From contig CM037790.1 of the NCBI GenBank assembly GCA_021229015.1, forward strand, positions 54,408,361-54,472,360: a stretch of DNA of 64,000 bases. The letters are read 5' to 3'. This DNA comes from Solen grandis. Lineage: Eukaryota; Mollusca; Bivalvia; Adapedonta; Solenidae. Numbering within the stretch: position 1 is the first letter of the stretch; each line of letters starts with the position of its first letter. Positions 21,318 through 31,684 of this stretch are shown here, one piece after another. Made by a program: the position numbers and the translations under genes. The notes under the pieces are model-generated. The model searched no databases. It saw only the letters and a program-made list of their open reading frames with translations, and had not been told where the DNA came from.

Positions 21318-23531
21318 ATGTTTTCTGTCCAGGCCTCAACACATCAAGCTGACGAGATGTTTGTCAGTGCTGGTAAACAGTGCACTGCTAACAGTCTTGT
21401 TGCCATGCTGTGGGCTGCAAAAAATCCACCATCTTTTTGGACATCAAGAGACTTAGACAAAATTTTGCATGATGGTGATCATTTATATCAATCAATTGGG
21501 ATAGACAAGTTCTTGCTTGTCTGCGAACTACCTTCAGAAACTTCTCAATTTCGGATGAAGCTGACCCAATCTTACAGTGGTACTGTACAAAGGGAAGTGA
21601 CAGACATGCCGTTTTATACCTTGTACGATTCTTTACAAAAGATGAATCAGTTCTGTTTCCTGACAGTAGATTGTTACACCATGGCTGTCATTAAGACGAG
21701 GGATGGACGGTATTATTTATTTGATTCCCATAGCCGCAATGATTGTGGGATGCCCTGTGCAGATGGGAAAGCAAGTTTAACAGTACACTCTTCTTTAAGA
21801 AACTTTGTTAACTATGTTTGTCTTTTGACTTCAGTTCTTTTCACCAACAGAGAAATATGTTTTAAGTTAAATCATATATTACTTTTCGAAAACAATGAAA
21901 GCTTTCAAACTGATCTACATGTTGATGAATCTGTAAGTGAATTTTCAGGATTTTCAACTATGAGTGAGGGAGAATATACATGTCATCTGTATTTGATAGA
22001 AGAAAAGAAAAAGCAAGTATTGCATGACTTAGATGTCAATTTGTCGTCAGAGTGTTCAGAAAGAGACACTGATATAGGGGACTGCAACAACGCATCATCT
22101 TCTGTAGGGAAAAATGAATATGGAACTAATCATGGTAGCCAAGTATATGATGACAGTGCAGTGAAAGAGAATGCTGGAGGTGGTGGTGCAGTGAAAGAGA
22201 ATGCTGGAGGTGGTGGTGCAGTGAAAGAGAATGTTGGAGGTGGTGATGGTGCAGTGAAAGAGAATATTGGAGGTGGTTGTGATGGTGCAGTGAAAGAGAA
22301 TGTTGGAGGTGGTGATGGTGCAGTGAAAGAGAATGTTGGAGGTGGTGATGGTGCAGTGAAAGAGAATGTTGGAGGTGGTGATGGTGCAGTGAAAGAGAAT
22401 GTTGGAGGTGGTGATGGTGCAGTGAAAGAGAATGTTGGAGGTGGTGATGGTGCAGTGAAAGAGAATGTTGGAGGTGGTGGTGATGGTGCAGTGAAAGAGA
22501 ATGTTGGAGGTGGTGATGGTGCAGTGAAAGAGAATGTTGGAGGTGGTGATGGTGCAGTGAAAGAGAATGTTGGAGGTGGTGATGGTGCAGTGAAAGAGAA
22601 TGTTGGAGGTGGTGATGGTGCAGTGAAAGAGAATGTTGGAGGAGGTGGTGGTGCAGTGGAAGAGAATGCTGGAGGTGGTGGTGCAGTGAAAGAGAATGTT
22701 GGAGGTGGTGATGGAGCAGTGAAAGAGAATGTTGGAGGAGGTGGTGATGGTGCAGTGAATGAGAATGTTGGAGGTGGTGATGGTGCAGTGAAAGAGAATG
22801 TTGGAGGTGGTGATGGTGCAGTGAAAGAGAATGTTGGAGGTGGTGATGGTGCAGTGAAAGAGAATGTTGGAGGTGGTGATGGTGCAGTGAAAGAGAATGT
22901 TGGAGGTGGTGATGGTGCAGTGAAAGAGAATGTTGGAGGTGGTGATGGTGCAGTGAAAGAGAATGTTGGAGCTGGTGATGGTGCAGTGAAAGAGAATGTT
23001 GGAGGTGGTGATGGTGCAGTGAAAGAGAATGTTGGAGGTGGTGATGGTGCAGTGAATGAGAATGTTGGAGGAGGTGGTGATGGTGCAGTGAATGAGAATG
23101 TTGGAGGTGGTGATGGTGCAGTGAAAGAGAATGCCGGAGGTGGTGTTGCAGTGAAAGAGAATGTTGGAGGTGGTGGTGATGGTGCAATGAAAGAGAATGC
23201 TGGAGGTGGTGATGGTGCAGTAAAAGAGAATGTTGGAGGTGGTGATGGTGCAGTGGAAGAGAATGTTGGAGGTGGTGATGGTGCAGTGAAAGAGAATGTT
23301 GGAGTTGGTGATGGTGCAGTGAAAGAGAATGTTGGAGGTGGTGGGAGAAAAAATTTGGAAGTGATAGATGATGTTGTTTTTGTAGTAAATGATACTGTCG
23401 GAGGTGGTGGTGAAGATATTGAGAATGAGAATTTTGGCAGTAGTGCTGATCATAATGGTATAGAAAATGATATTTTTGGAGGTGGAAGTGATGGTGAAGT
23501 GAAATCAAATGTTGGTGGTGATGGAGGATAA
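21318..23531 (+). CDS. C76-like cysteine protease/deubiquitinase domain with a long GAVKENVGGGD tandem-repeat tail
   Basis: An open frame of 737 codons. Residues 1-150 resemble the papain-fold deubiquitinase domain first known from herpesvirus large tegument proteins (MEROPS C76, Pfam Herpes_teg_N) and also found in animal genes and mobile elements. Seen: Cys22 in a GKQC context followed by TANSL, and a late Asp-X-His (D136, H138) inside YYLFDSHS, which fits a Cys-His-Asp triad. Gln10, 12 residues before the Cys, could form the oxyanion hole. Residues 150-280 are ordinary mixed sequence. Residues about 280-675 are 36 tandem units, mostly 11 residues (GAVKENVGGGD), Gly/Glu/Lys-rich and presumably disordered. 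The last 60 residues are acidic and Gly-rich. No signal peptide or membrane segment is evident. The ATG follows a pyrimidine-rich TTTTCTACAG, and an in-frame TAG lies 11 codons upstream, so this is either the true start or the first codons of a downstream exon. The substrate is unknown. It could be a host gene or a mobile-element remnant. The ORF is certain; the family call is by motif only. Confidence 0.72.
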   Translation: MFSVQASTHQADEMFVSAGKQCTANSLVAMLWAAKNPPSFWTSRDLDKILHDGDHLYQSIGIDKFLLVCELPSETSQFRMKLTQSYSGTVQREVTDMPFYTLYDSLQKMNQFCFLTVDCYTMAVIKTRDGRYYLFDSHSRNDCGMPCADGKASLTVHSSLRNFVNYVCLLTSVLFTNREICFKLNHILLFENNESFQTDLHVDESVSEFSGFSTMSEGEYTCHLYLIEEKKKQVLHDLDVNLSSECSERDTDIGDCNNASSSVGKNEYGTNHGSQVYDDSAVKENAGGGGAVKENAGGGGAVKENVGGGDGAVKENIGGGCDGAVKENVGGGDGAVKENVGGGDGAVKENVGGGDGAVKENVGGGDGAVKENVGGGDGAVKENVGGGGDGAVKENVGGGDGAVKENVGGGDGAVKENVGGGDGAVKENVGGGDGAVKENVGGGGGAVEENAGGGGAVKENVGGGDGAVKENVGGGGDGAVNENVGGGDGAVKENVGGGDGAVKENVGGGDGAVKENVGGGDGAVKENVGGGDGAVKENVGGGDGAVKENVGAGDGAVKENVGGGDGAVKENVGGGDGAVNENVGGGGDGAVNENVGGGDGAVKENAGGGVAVKENVGGGGDGAMKENAGGGDGAVKENVGGGDGAVEENVGGGDGAVKENVGVGDGAVKENVGGGGRKNLEVIDDVVFVVNDTVGGGGEDIENENFGSSADHNGIENDIFGGGSDGEVKSNVGGDGG
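22156..23345 (+). repeat. Coding minisatellite of about 36 units, mostly 33 bp
   Basis: The tandem array lies inside the 737-codon frame. Units are mostly 33 bp. Variants of 30, 36 and 39 bp come from gain or loss of whole glycine or Asp-Gly codons, so all length changes keep the frame. Substitutions are mild (K to N or E, V to A or I). The G-rich plus strand and C-rich minus strand leave two antisense frames open for 450-500 codons. Those antisense frames follow from unit composition and are not genes. The array is likely length-polymorphic between alleles. Confidence 0.97.
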
Positions 23532-23685
23532 TGGAGGTTGAGAGGTAGTTAATAGAGTGTGGGAAGGTTATGTTACTGATAGGGGTGGGGGAGTTAGTTG
23601 AGACTAAAGAGAACAATCATGTGCTTCAAAATACTATAGAAAAAAAAACTGCTTACAGTACCGCAACCTTTATATTTTATTCACA

Positions 23686-23756
23686 GCTACACGTCTCTCA
23701 GCCATCCAAGGAATACTGACAAGACTATTATGGTCCAACAATGAGTGAGCAATAAA
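23686..23756 (+). other. Possible 3' exon start and AATAAA poly(A) signal after the protease ORF
   Basis: A TATTTTATTCACAG acceptor-like sequence ends at 23686, and an AATAAA hexamer sits at 23751-23756, about 220 bp after the stop codon. Together they could define the end of the protease transcript, either by read-through or by a spliced 3' untranslated exon. Confidence 0.35.
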
Positions 23757-23804
23757 TGTACCCATTTAGTGCAAAGCTTTCTCCGAGGCACATGTTGCCA
23801 TCTG

Positions 23805-24197
23805 CAGGGCTTTTTTCAGGTATCCCACAGGGCTGAATATCGGCCCAATGCTATCTAGTTACATTTTTTCCCAGTCAAGAAAAAAATCCTAAAGCCAAGA
23901 AATATATATTTTTTTACAAATATTTCCCAAGTAAATTGGTTTTGTTTACATTAACAATTCTTGTAGGTAAAATTATTGCGTACACTGCCTGAGGTCACGA
24001 TATAGTATAGTTTAGGTTCCTTGATGAAAATGTTTGTTTTTATGATTTATAAAGTGAACTATTGTATGCATTTCAGTGGGTCAAATTTCCCAATTTTATC
24101 AATTTGACAATTATTTTTTCCCCAATTTTACTGAGAAAAAAAAAAATTCCCAAATTTGGCAGGGGCCTTTTTCCCAAAAAGCCTGAAAAAAGCCCTG
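23805..24197 (+). mobile_element. Small TIR element, perhaps hAT-like MITE
   Basis: A perfect 16-bp TIR (CAGGGCTTTTTTCAGG) bounds 393 bp, with ATCTG directly repeated on each side (23800-23804, 24198-24202). A CAGGG start fits hAT relatives, though they usually make 8-bp duplications. It lies about 50 bp after the possible poly(A) signal of the protease ORF. Confidence 0.75.
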
Positions 24198-24202
24198 ATC
24201 TG

Positions 24203-26068
24203 ATACTCCAGTTCCTTCACAGACTATAGGGTATCCTATTCCATTACATATTTTGCAGCAGTTTATCTTGGTACCATCAAAAGAGGCTTTTTAATGGTCA
24301 GTCAAGGTCATGTTAGAGGAAAATTTCCCATCTTTAACCCACCTAAATACTCTGTGAAAGGGAATGGACTAAGGTTCCTACATATTATGCATTTCATCAA
24401 ATATCTGCCTTGAATCCACACTAAACCTTTTACTATCCTCAAGTATTGAGTTCTTGCCACATTGGTATTCTGGGGCTATTTACACTAGTGCAATATTTGA
24501 CGTCAAGTGTGATGTAATTTACAAAGAAATCATAGACAATAAACAAAATTGATTGATCCTTGTTTCTAAACCTTTTTTATTGAAAATGTATGAGAAACAG
24601 TTAAAAATATTCATTTAATAAAGAAGTACCGATTTTCCAACATTTTCACTAATGCTTCTTTTTATTATTTCTTTAAACCACTTGTTAAATCTTCTGATAA
24701 AACTCAGCAAGCATACGATCAATGATTTATGTAAACCAGCATCAAATCTTAAAATAATGTAGGTTTGATTATGAATACACATCTCAACAATACTATGTAC
24801 AGAAGTCATTTAGAGCCATAGCTGTTATTAATATGATAGCAAACTTTATACTTGATAATGGTAATGCAGCATGCCCATTTATCCTTTGTATAGGGGTTTT
24901 ACACCAAAAATTGACCATATACCTCCAAAATTGTAGGGACTCTCTAGTTGAAAGGATTCAAGGTTAACGAAAATTGCTGTTATACCCCCATTTACAAAAC
25001 TCGGATGGCACCCTATAATAACATAAACACATTGAGTGTGATAGTGTTTATTGTTCTAATTTGAATCATATTATATTTTACAAACCATTCTTTTCTGTGA
25101 TGAAGAACACTGAACTTCAATGCAACTGTTGTTTATAGATTTTGTCTCTATATGTGCTAAATATTCATGGCTGACTCATTTTCAATTCATTGTCAAGAAC
25201 TCTAGACGCCATTTTGGAAATAATATTTTTTACTGTTGTTGGATTTAAGTTTTTTTAAATTTGTTTTTAATTAAATTTGAAAATTTATTACATTTGAAGG
25301 GAAGATATTGATGCATTTATTATATATTCAATATAAAAGTGAGGGATCATTTTGCTCATTTTTCTTGCAATAACTAGTTGTAGAGAACTGGATACTCCAG
25401 GATATTGCATTTTATATAGCCACACATTTCTTCATCCGCGTGAAGTTACAAAGTGACATGTAAAATGTTCCGTATAAATATGACATGTACTTCCAAATTT
25501 AAATATCTTGGTCATTTTAAAAGTAATTGCACCCTGCATCCCCCCCCCCACTTTCAACCTTCTTAAAGAAACAACAAAACACACACTAAGACACCAGGCT
25601 TCACTGGCTATTTAAAGTAGAACTTTCACAAAAGGTATAAATACCCCTGTATCAGACGGTGTCTTCATTTAGTGTGAGTAGAGAGTAGGGCATAGCCTTA
25701 TGGGACAATCCTGATTCCTATATAGTAATCACTTCATAAATGTGTCCACTGAACACAGATACCCCACACTTTGCACCATTTTCACTAAGTCAGGGACTAT
25801 AACTCTTCCATGACTCAATGAATTTCATAACAAAACCCCAATTTTCCATGCTGGTGTGCTATTGATTCTACTCATATAGTTTAGATAATCATCACAAGAG
25901 TTTGCGACAGACGGATACTTGGTATAATTAGCTGAATTAAACTGACCAATCAGTGACTGGTTCAAAATCTCGTGTGTATGTTTATACCGGTAACCCACAG
26001 AACAATATGTGGAAATTTACACCAGCATATAGATTAGGTGTTCAGGGAGTTCTTGTTGATTTGATGAT
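24203..26068. other. No gene seen
   Basis: AT-rich, only short chance ORFs, with a C run near 25540. Nothing else is supportable. Confidence 0.6.
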
Positions 26069-26160
26069 TTAACCCTTTCCCTCATATAGACTCATTTTGA
26101 CGCCCTCAATAGGTACCACATAAAGCCGATACGCCCTCAATAGGTACCACATAAAGCCAC
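26069..26160 (+). mobile_element. piggyBac-like MITE, family 1, left fragment running toward the assembly gap
   Basis: The left end matches family 1. A 30-base segment (ACGCCCTCAATAGGTACCAC and on) is then duplicated at 26100 and 26130, and family-1 similarity is lost before the N run at 26201. The duplication may be an assembly artefact at the join. Confidence 0.75.
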
Positions 26161-26200
26161 CCATAAACTATCTGCTGCCAGAAATCCCTTACAAAACACA

Positions 26201-26300
26201 NNNNNNNNNNNNNNNNNNNNNNNNNNNNNNNNNNNNNNNNNNNNNNNNNNNNNNNNNNNNNNNNNNNNNNNNNNNNNNNNNNNNNNNNNNNNNNNNNNNN
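26201..26300. other. Assembly gap of exactly 100 N
   Basis: Standard fixed-size scaffold gap. The true distance, and whether the two sides are neighbours, is not known from this sequence. Confidence 1.
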
Positions 26301-26414
26301 AAATCTCAAAAATAGTACTTGAAATTCTTCCTTGTTTGAGACTGGGTATATAAGTGTAGTTTCAAAAACTGTTTGGGCCCTTTGTCAGGTAAAAATTTCA
26401 GACCACTTGAGTAC

Positions 26415-26495
26415 GACGTGATACGCATTGGGGCAGTAGACACAGTCTCAAAAGGGATGAAATACTGTCGGCGGGACGTTAAATCCAACAAACAT
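26415..26495 (+). mobile_element. SINE tail fragment
   Basis: GATGAAATACTGTCGGCGGG, ACGTTAAATCCAACAAA is the shared 3' SINE tail. The preceding 40 bases match neither the S2 nor the S3 body well. It lies just after the assembly gap. Confidence 0.6.
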
Positions 26496-26744
26496 ACTGT
26501 TCTCAAACATTATATAGCTCATATAGAAAACTTAATACTGGATATATATTTTTTTAAGCACACACCCTTCCAACAGGAAAAATTTAAAGTAGCTCGTTCA
26601 CAGATGTTTATTGACTTAAAACTTTGATTTACATTATATGTGGTGTATTAGGTTTGTCAATACCCATCTCAGACCATGATAACCCTATGCAACCACCCAT
26701 GATGTTGAAAATGGGTGGTTTCCTCCAGCACACTCAATAGTCAC

Positions 26745-27045
26745 AACGGTATTGAAACTATATTTAAAATTATAAAAAAAAAAATTTCATCTGCCATCAC
26801 TTAAAATGGCACAATACACTCTTCGCGCATGTGCTCACTTCACAGCCTAAACTTACGAATTAACTACCCGGAACTGGTAAAGACACCATGTTCCCGGAAC
26901 GTGCCCACTTGATACCGTTTTCTGTGCAATGTGAACTACATTTGTCAAGAAACAAAGACTTATCAACATTACCGAGAGAGTAGAAAAACAAAACTTTCTT
27001 TTTCATTTTTACCGATCATCTGTAAACGAGCTGCTTTAAGGGGAT
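26745..27045 (+). repeat. Block A1, homologous to 36150-36560
   Basis: Shares in order ACTATATTTAAAATTATAAA, CATGTGCTCACT, GGAACTGGTAAAGACACCAT, GCGGAACAT-like CCGGAACGTGCCCACTTGATACCG, and GATCATCTGTAAACGAGCTG with the 36-kb region, same orientation, clearly diverged. Confidence 0.65.
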
Positions 27046-28139
27046 ATCTTGACATGAACTTAAATCAGTGAGATTGTCCATATTCATCTCATAAATTTAT
27101 AACAATTACTATATATGTATGAAGGGTTTTTAAATAGGGACTACTTGCGTGAACTTCACTCTGTATATACATAATGTCACATAATGTTGTTACTTTCCAT
27201 AATCCATTGATTGTACTGTTCTGCCATAGGATTTGGGTCATAACTATTCTGCTTCTAAAGTCATATAGTTAGCAACACTAAGCCAAAGTAACTAAACATC
27301 AAAACATCTTGATGATAAACACGAAATGTCATATAGTCCCCATTTCTTGATTCTAATATTGCACGTTTTAGGCGAATTTCAGTTTTTTGAAGTTTAAAAA
27401 ACCATTTTTCTTTGAGTGACTTAGCTCATTCTATGCTTTGTAACTGTTGATTTTTGACTAGATATCGGTGGCGTGATGATAATCTTTGAATAAAAGTTTC
27501 TGATTGGTATACATATACCCTTTTATCATGTACTCATCTATTTTTGACTGGAAATTTGATCAGCATTTTTAGATAACTGAGTAACATACATTTATTTGAA
27601 ATTATTTAAAAGTGCTCATTTAAAGGGGTATATCCCCTTTTACTGTAAAATGTCAAATTCAGGGTAATTTCTGATCTTATTTTTTTTAAATGAAATATTT
27701 TCATACCGATTTTGTTTTTGATATTAAGAATAGAGTGACATATCATGAAAATTTTTAAACCCCCAATTATTCATATGTTATATTACGTATTTATACCTGT
27801 CTTATTTTAGAGTGATCTTGTTTATTTATCACACTTGTGTTTATCAAAACTTGTGTAAGTGTCATCTCGCCATTATTCTACACCGCCCCGTAGACCGATT
27901 TTAAGATGCGACCCTACAATGAAATAATCATCTCTCCTATATATCCCCTGCCTTTATGATGACAATGATGGGTTACTATCGGGACTTTTTTAGTTTCCGT
28001 AACATTCCCCATTATGCCAAATCTTCTCATGTTTGATTAGTAGAGTGGCGTCACATTTTCACTGTTAGAATGGTAGGTCACACGCTCGTCCAATTTTGTT
28101 CTTTATTTTTTTTCTTTATCTATTCCTTTATTTATTTTT

Positions 28140-28640
28140 TCATCTTTATCTTTGAAAAGTGAATATCAGCAAAAATCACCAACACCCATGACCTATATTT
28201 CGGACTAGTTATTGGGAGAATCCTCCCGAATATTCATCCACTAGGGCTGTGGACTGAGGCTAGTTGCAGTCCTTAAATGTCAATCAAAGGTCAGACACCG
28301 ACGGGTCACTTTATTCAGATTATCTAAATCTGACATAATGTGTACAGTTGTGGGTTTCCAACTTTTACTTGCAAGAGATTCATCAGCTGTACGTTGCTTG
28401 TGCGTTGTAAACATCTAAAGGACATTTGGAAATAAATAATACAAATAATCTTTATATATTTTACTGGCCAAATTCAGTTACATACTGTAGAGCTTTTAAC
28501 AATATAAAAAAGTGAAAAGTTAGATACATGAATTCATTGTAATTTATTTCCAAGATAAGATCAGTGTTTTGTCAAATTAAGTAATATGACAGAGAGATAT
28601 GAATTAAGTTATTTGGATTTTTAACACAACCTAATATATC
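28140..28640 (+). repeat. Block A2, homologous to 31685-32600
   Basis: Shared ordered landmarks: TATCAGCAAAAATCA, CATGACCTATATTTCGGACT, ATTGGGAG, TTTTACTGGCCAAATTCAGT, GAATTCATTGTAATTTATTT and AAGTAATATGACAGAGAGAT. Same orientation, with indels. No ORF. Confidence 0.6.
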
Positions 28641-28644
28641 TACA

Positions 28645-28850
28645 GTGGTCACGCGATTCCTCAATGTGGCTATTCATTGAATACCGGCGATGGCTCGAGC
28701 TACAAGTCCGGTTTAGCCCTTCTTATTCTATATATATTTATGGGCGATTCCTCGAGCTCCGTCCGTGGTCCCTAGATAGTATATCCTATATTATTTCTAT
28801 GCGATTCTTCGAAGTCGATATCAAAGCCTACCTATATTTCCTCAGTGAGG
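28645..28850 (+). other. CG-containing segment with three GCGATTCYTCRA motifs
   Basis: GCGATTCCTCAA at 28653, GCGATTCCTCGA at 28744 and GCGATTCTTCGA at 28801, in a patch richer in C/G and CG dinucleotides than its surroundings and directly before the LINE fragment. It may be the body of the LINE or a separate insertion. No function is assigned. Confidence 0.4.
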
Positions 28851-29368
28851 GAGAAAAAATAAAAGCACTGAGTAAAAGAAGTATGAAAGATTTTTGGAAA
28901 AACATTAAAAAGTATAGGCAATCTAAACCTTCACAAAATAGTATACGTGCTGATAAATTTGTCAATATTTTTCTAGTTTTTCTAATCAGAATGACTCAAA
29001 TACTGTAGATATAAATAATGATAGTATGACTGACAATGTTATCATTGAAGATCTAGATAAACATTTGATGCACAGGAAATCATTCATACAATTAAAAAGC
29101 TTGTGCGTAATAAGAGTAGGTATTGATCAAGTTGTACCTGACTTTTTTATAGATGCAAGGGAATTTATAGCTCCATTTCTTGTACCGTTATTTAACAGAA
29201 TATTTGAAACAGGTAATATCCTGAGATGTGGACCAGGGAATAATTGCACCTATACATATAAAAGGTGATTTGAACGACCCGAATAATTATAGAGGTATAA
29301 CACTTATATGTGCTTTAGCAAAAATATTTTCTCTGTGTTTTGTACAGACTAAATAAAATTTGAAAAAG
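28850..29368 (+). pseudogene. LINE reverse-transcriptase fragment (endonuclease-RT linker and RT start)
   Basis: Three frames together read like the linker and first RT blocks of a non-LTR retrotransposon: FWKNIKK near 28.89 kb, NSIRADKFVN near 28.94 kb, then IKKL..GIDQVVPDFF, IAPFLVPLFNRIFETGN, and after a frame change IKGDLNDPNNYRGITLICALAKIFS. These match the conserved order GIDxVxxExF ... LFNxIFxTG ... KxGDxxDPNNYRGITL of LINE RTs. Frameshifts break it, and the palm domain with its catalytic aspartates is missing. The clade cannot be assigned from this piece. Confidence 0.75.
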
Positions 29369-29379
29369 AAAATATTCAA

Positions 29380-29516
29380 TGATTGCATTTCGAGTCGTGG
29401 TTCTACCCGGTGCCTCCGTGCATTATCGGGATCTCTCAACCTGTAATTAGCTGACGGTGTCGCTATAATGATTGAAATAACTGTCGAAGCAATGGTAAAC
29501 TCAAATAGTCTAGTCT
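29380..29516 (+). mobile_element. SINE family S2, 3' fragment
   Basis: GTGGTTCTACCCGGTGCCTC, CCTGTAATTAGCTGA and GAAATAACTGTCGAAGCAAT match the S2 3' half with indels. It lies 12 bp after the LINE fragment. Confidence 0.65.
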
Positions 29517-29577
29517 TAACTTATCTAAGATGTTTCAAACTCAATCTTATTCCTGAAATATAAGTAGAAAGTACCTT

Positions 29578-30395
29578 GTATGCAAAATTTAACCCACAGG
29601 GAGGGGGGGGGTGTATAAAGTTCAGTTTAGTGATGGTCCTACCTACATTTGGTTGTCCAGATCCCCCCTAACCATATATTCATAAACTTTCAAGTCAATA
29701 CCATGAAGGTGTTATTGAGATATAAAGCTGATAGTTAGCGTTTGCCTGCATAATCTATTGCATGCAAAACTTTAACCAAACATTCAAGGTAAAAGGCCAT
29801 AAATTTGTAACATATTCCCGTCAAGAATTTATCTACCTTGAAAGCATGATACCCATAAAGACTTTCATTTGATCACATTCTAGGATAATAAGATATAAGT
29901 ACAATGGAGAATATCTTGCATGCAAAACATTAACCAAGTGTCTAAGGAAGTGTAAAAAAGGGGGCCATAATTTGAAACATATACCATCAAGTAGTTATCT
30001 ACTTGGTTGTCTGATGCCCCTAAACATATCATAAACTATCAAGCACATACCATGAATGATAATGAGATATAAGGGTTGATAGTAGCTTGCATGCAAAACT
30101 TTAACCAAAATTTTCTATTGCATGCAAAATTTTAACCAAATGTCTTAAGTTAAAAAGGGGCTATATTTGTATTTTGTATAATATTCAGTCAAGAGATATC
30201 TACCTTGGTTGTCTGATCCCCTGAACATATTTATTAAAGTTTCAAGTCAATACCATAAATGGTTATTAGATATAAGTGATATAACTTTGGCATGCAAAAC
30301 TTTAACCAAAAGCTTGCAACGCAAACGCTGACGCCGACGCAAGGCAACTACAATAGCTCTCATATTCTCGAAAAGTCAAGCTAAGTTTCTATGTC
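29578..30395 (+). repeat. Degenerate tandem array with GCATGCAAAACTTTAACC motif
   Basis: Six occurrences of TGCATGCAAAACTTTAACCA-like sequence at about 29578, 29760, 29917, 30087, 30118 and 30291. Most spacings are 157-183 bp; one extra copy follows after about 33 bp. Each is followed by AAGGCCATAA..., TATTC.GTCAAG..TTATCTACCTTG and TCAAGTCAATACCAT blocks. It ends in CGCTGACGCCGACGC and AGCTCTCATATTCTCG, the style of the tail of tandem-core bivalve elements. A related AGCTCTCGATTTTTTTGAAT end lies at 30553. Confidence 0.6.
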
Positions 30396-30599
30396 TTAAA
30401 GGGGTATAACCCTTAAATAACTGCTGACAGATTATTAGAAATTATACACCTTGTTATAAGTCTGAATCAAATATGTTAAGTGACATTTTGGTCCATTTAT
30501 ACCCTATCATTAGTTTAGAAGATATTTACCTTTCAAAAATACATGAGAGCTAAAGCTCTCGATTTTTTTGAATAGTCAAGACTAAGAAAAAACCACACA

Positions 30600-31684
30600 A
30601 ATTTGAACATTTCTTCATCAAAGTTAGCGTCTTAATAATTTCAGGGTTTCTTTAGATTGATTAACCAAACCTTAAGGACCACTGATCCAACATGGTCAAC
30701 ATTATTCCATCCTACCAAGGAGTGCTCCATAACAGCGGAGGAATATCCAGGACACCAACATGGCTATCCAGCACAAAATAGCTGAAGTAAACAGAAATAA
30801 GGAAAACTATAGCTATTTAAACTGTGTTTTGATTGTCAAAGTTACACTACTATACAAGATATTGAACATGTTTGTACAGCAAGACACTTGTTAAACAAAC
30901 TTGACAACAAATATCATCATATAAAGACCCACTTTATCTGTGGAATGGTGGTGTAATAAAACTTGATTCCTTCAATTTTACAAATATGTGAATTGTGCAC
31001 GGGTAATATACACAGTGGAAAGAAATACATAAACGCTGGAATATTAATTTATTTTAATTTCACATTCCGGAACAAATCCATAGTGAGAAACATTGAAGCT
31101 ACCATCGTTGTCAAGTTATAGAATGTAACATACAAGTATATGATAAAGTGTCTATGAAACTTACAGCCTATCTGAAACAGTAATCCTATGCCTGTCTTCA
31201 ATTACATGCAACAATCACAGTATATAAAGGAACATGTGGGGTCTAGAATCACATGAAATTATGTTGGTCCTCATCGAAATAAATTCAAGTTAGATAAAAC
31301 AAAATAATATAAAATACAACTTGTTCATATTAAAGCCCTCTGGAAGAATAAAAGAAATCCTCATGAAGGGTAACATCTACAAGTAAGTGACCTGTCAATG
31401 GTGCAGGAGCATGACTGGAATAAATGAGAATTTGTCCCACCTGATGTATCAGATGAAAATGATGACCCAAGGTCTGTCTTCCATACTTTACATAAACGTT
31501 TTGACTAAATCTAAAGACATTGGAAACAGTATGTCTGACAAGTCCAGGCAGCACACCATCCTCTGATGATCATAACACCAGTTTTGGCAGATGACATTAC
31601 TTGCTTTGTCTGGTCACATTGGGAGAATAGAGCAAAACGTCATACTACATGTATACAACTGGTGTGACATCTCTATTCTGAACT
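30600..31684. other. No supported gene
   Basis: A minus-strand ORF of 74 codons (31330-31554) has protein-like composition but a weak acceptor and no partner exon. It is left unassigned. Confidence 0.4.

Noticed and set aside
21318..23531. Integrated herpesvirus
   Set aside because: Only a short protease-like domain is present, followed by a low-complexity tail. No capsid, polymerase or other viral genes are nearby. Domains of this type also occur in cellular genes and mobile elements.
22095..23616. Two antisense ORFs of 452 and 496 codons (Ser/His/Leu- or Ile/Thr-rich repeats)
   Set aside because: They arise because the 33-bp unit has no stop in two antisense frames. There is no independent start context, domain or non-repeat coding sequence.
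31330..31554. 74-codon minus-strand ORF with protein-like composition
   Set aside because: The weak acceptor, lack of a partner exon and lack of a known motif leave it unsupported without expression data.
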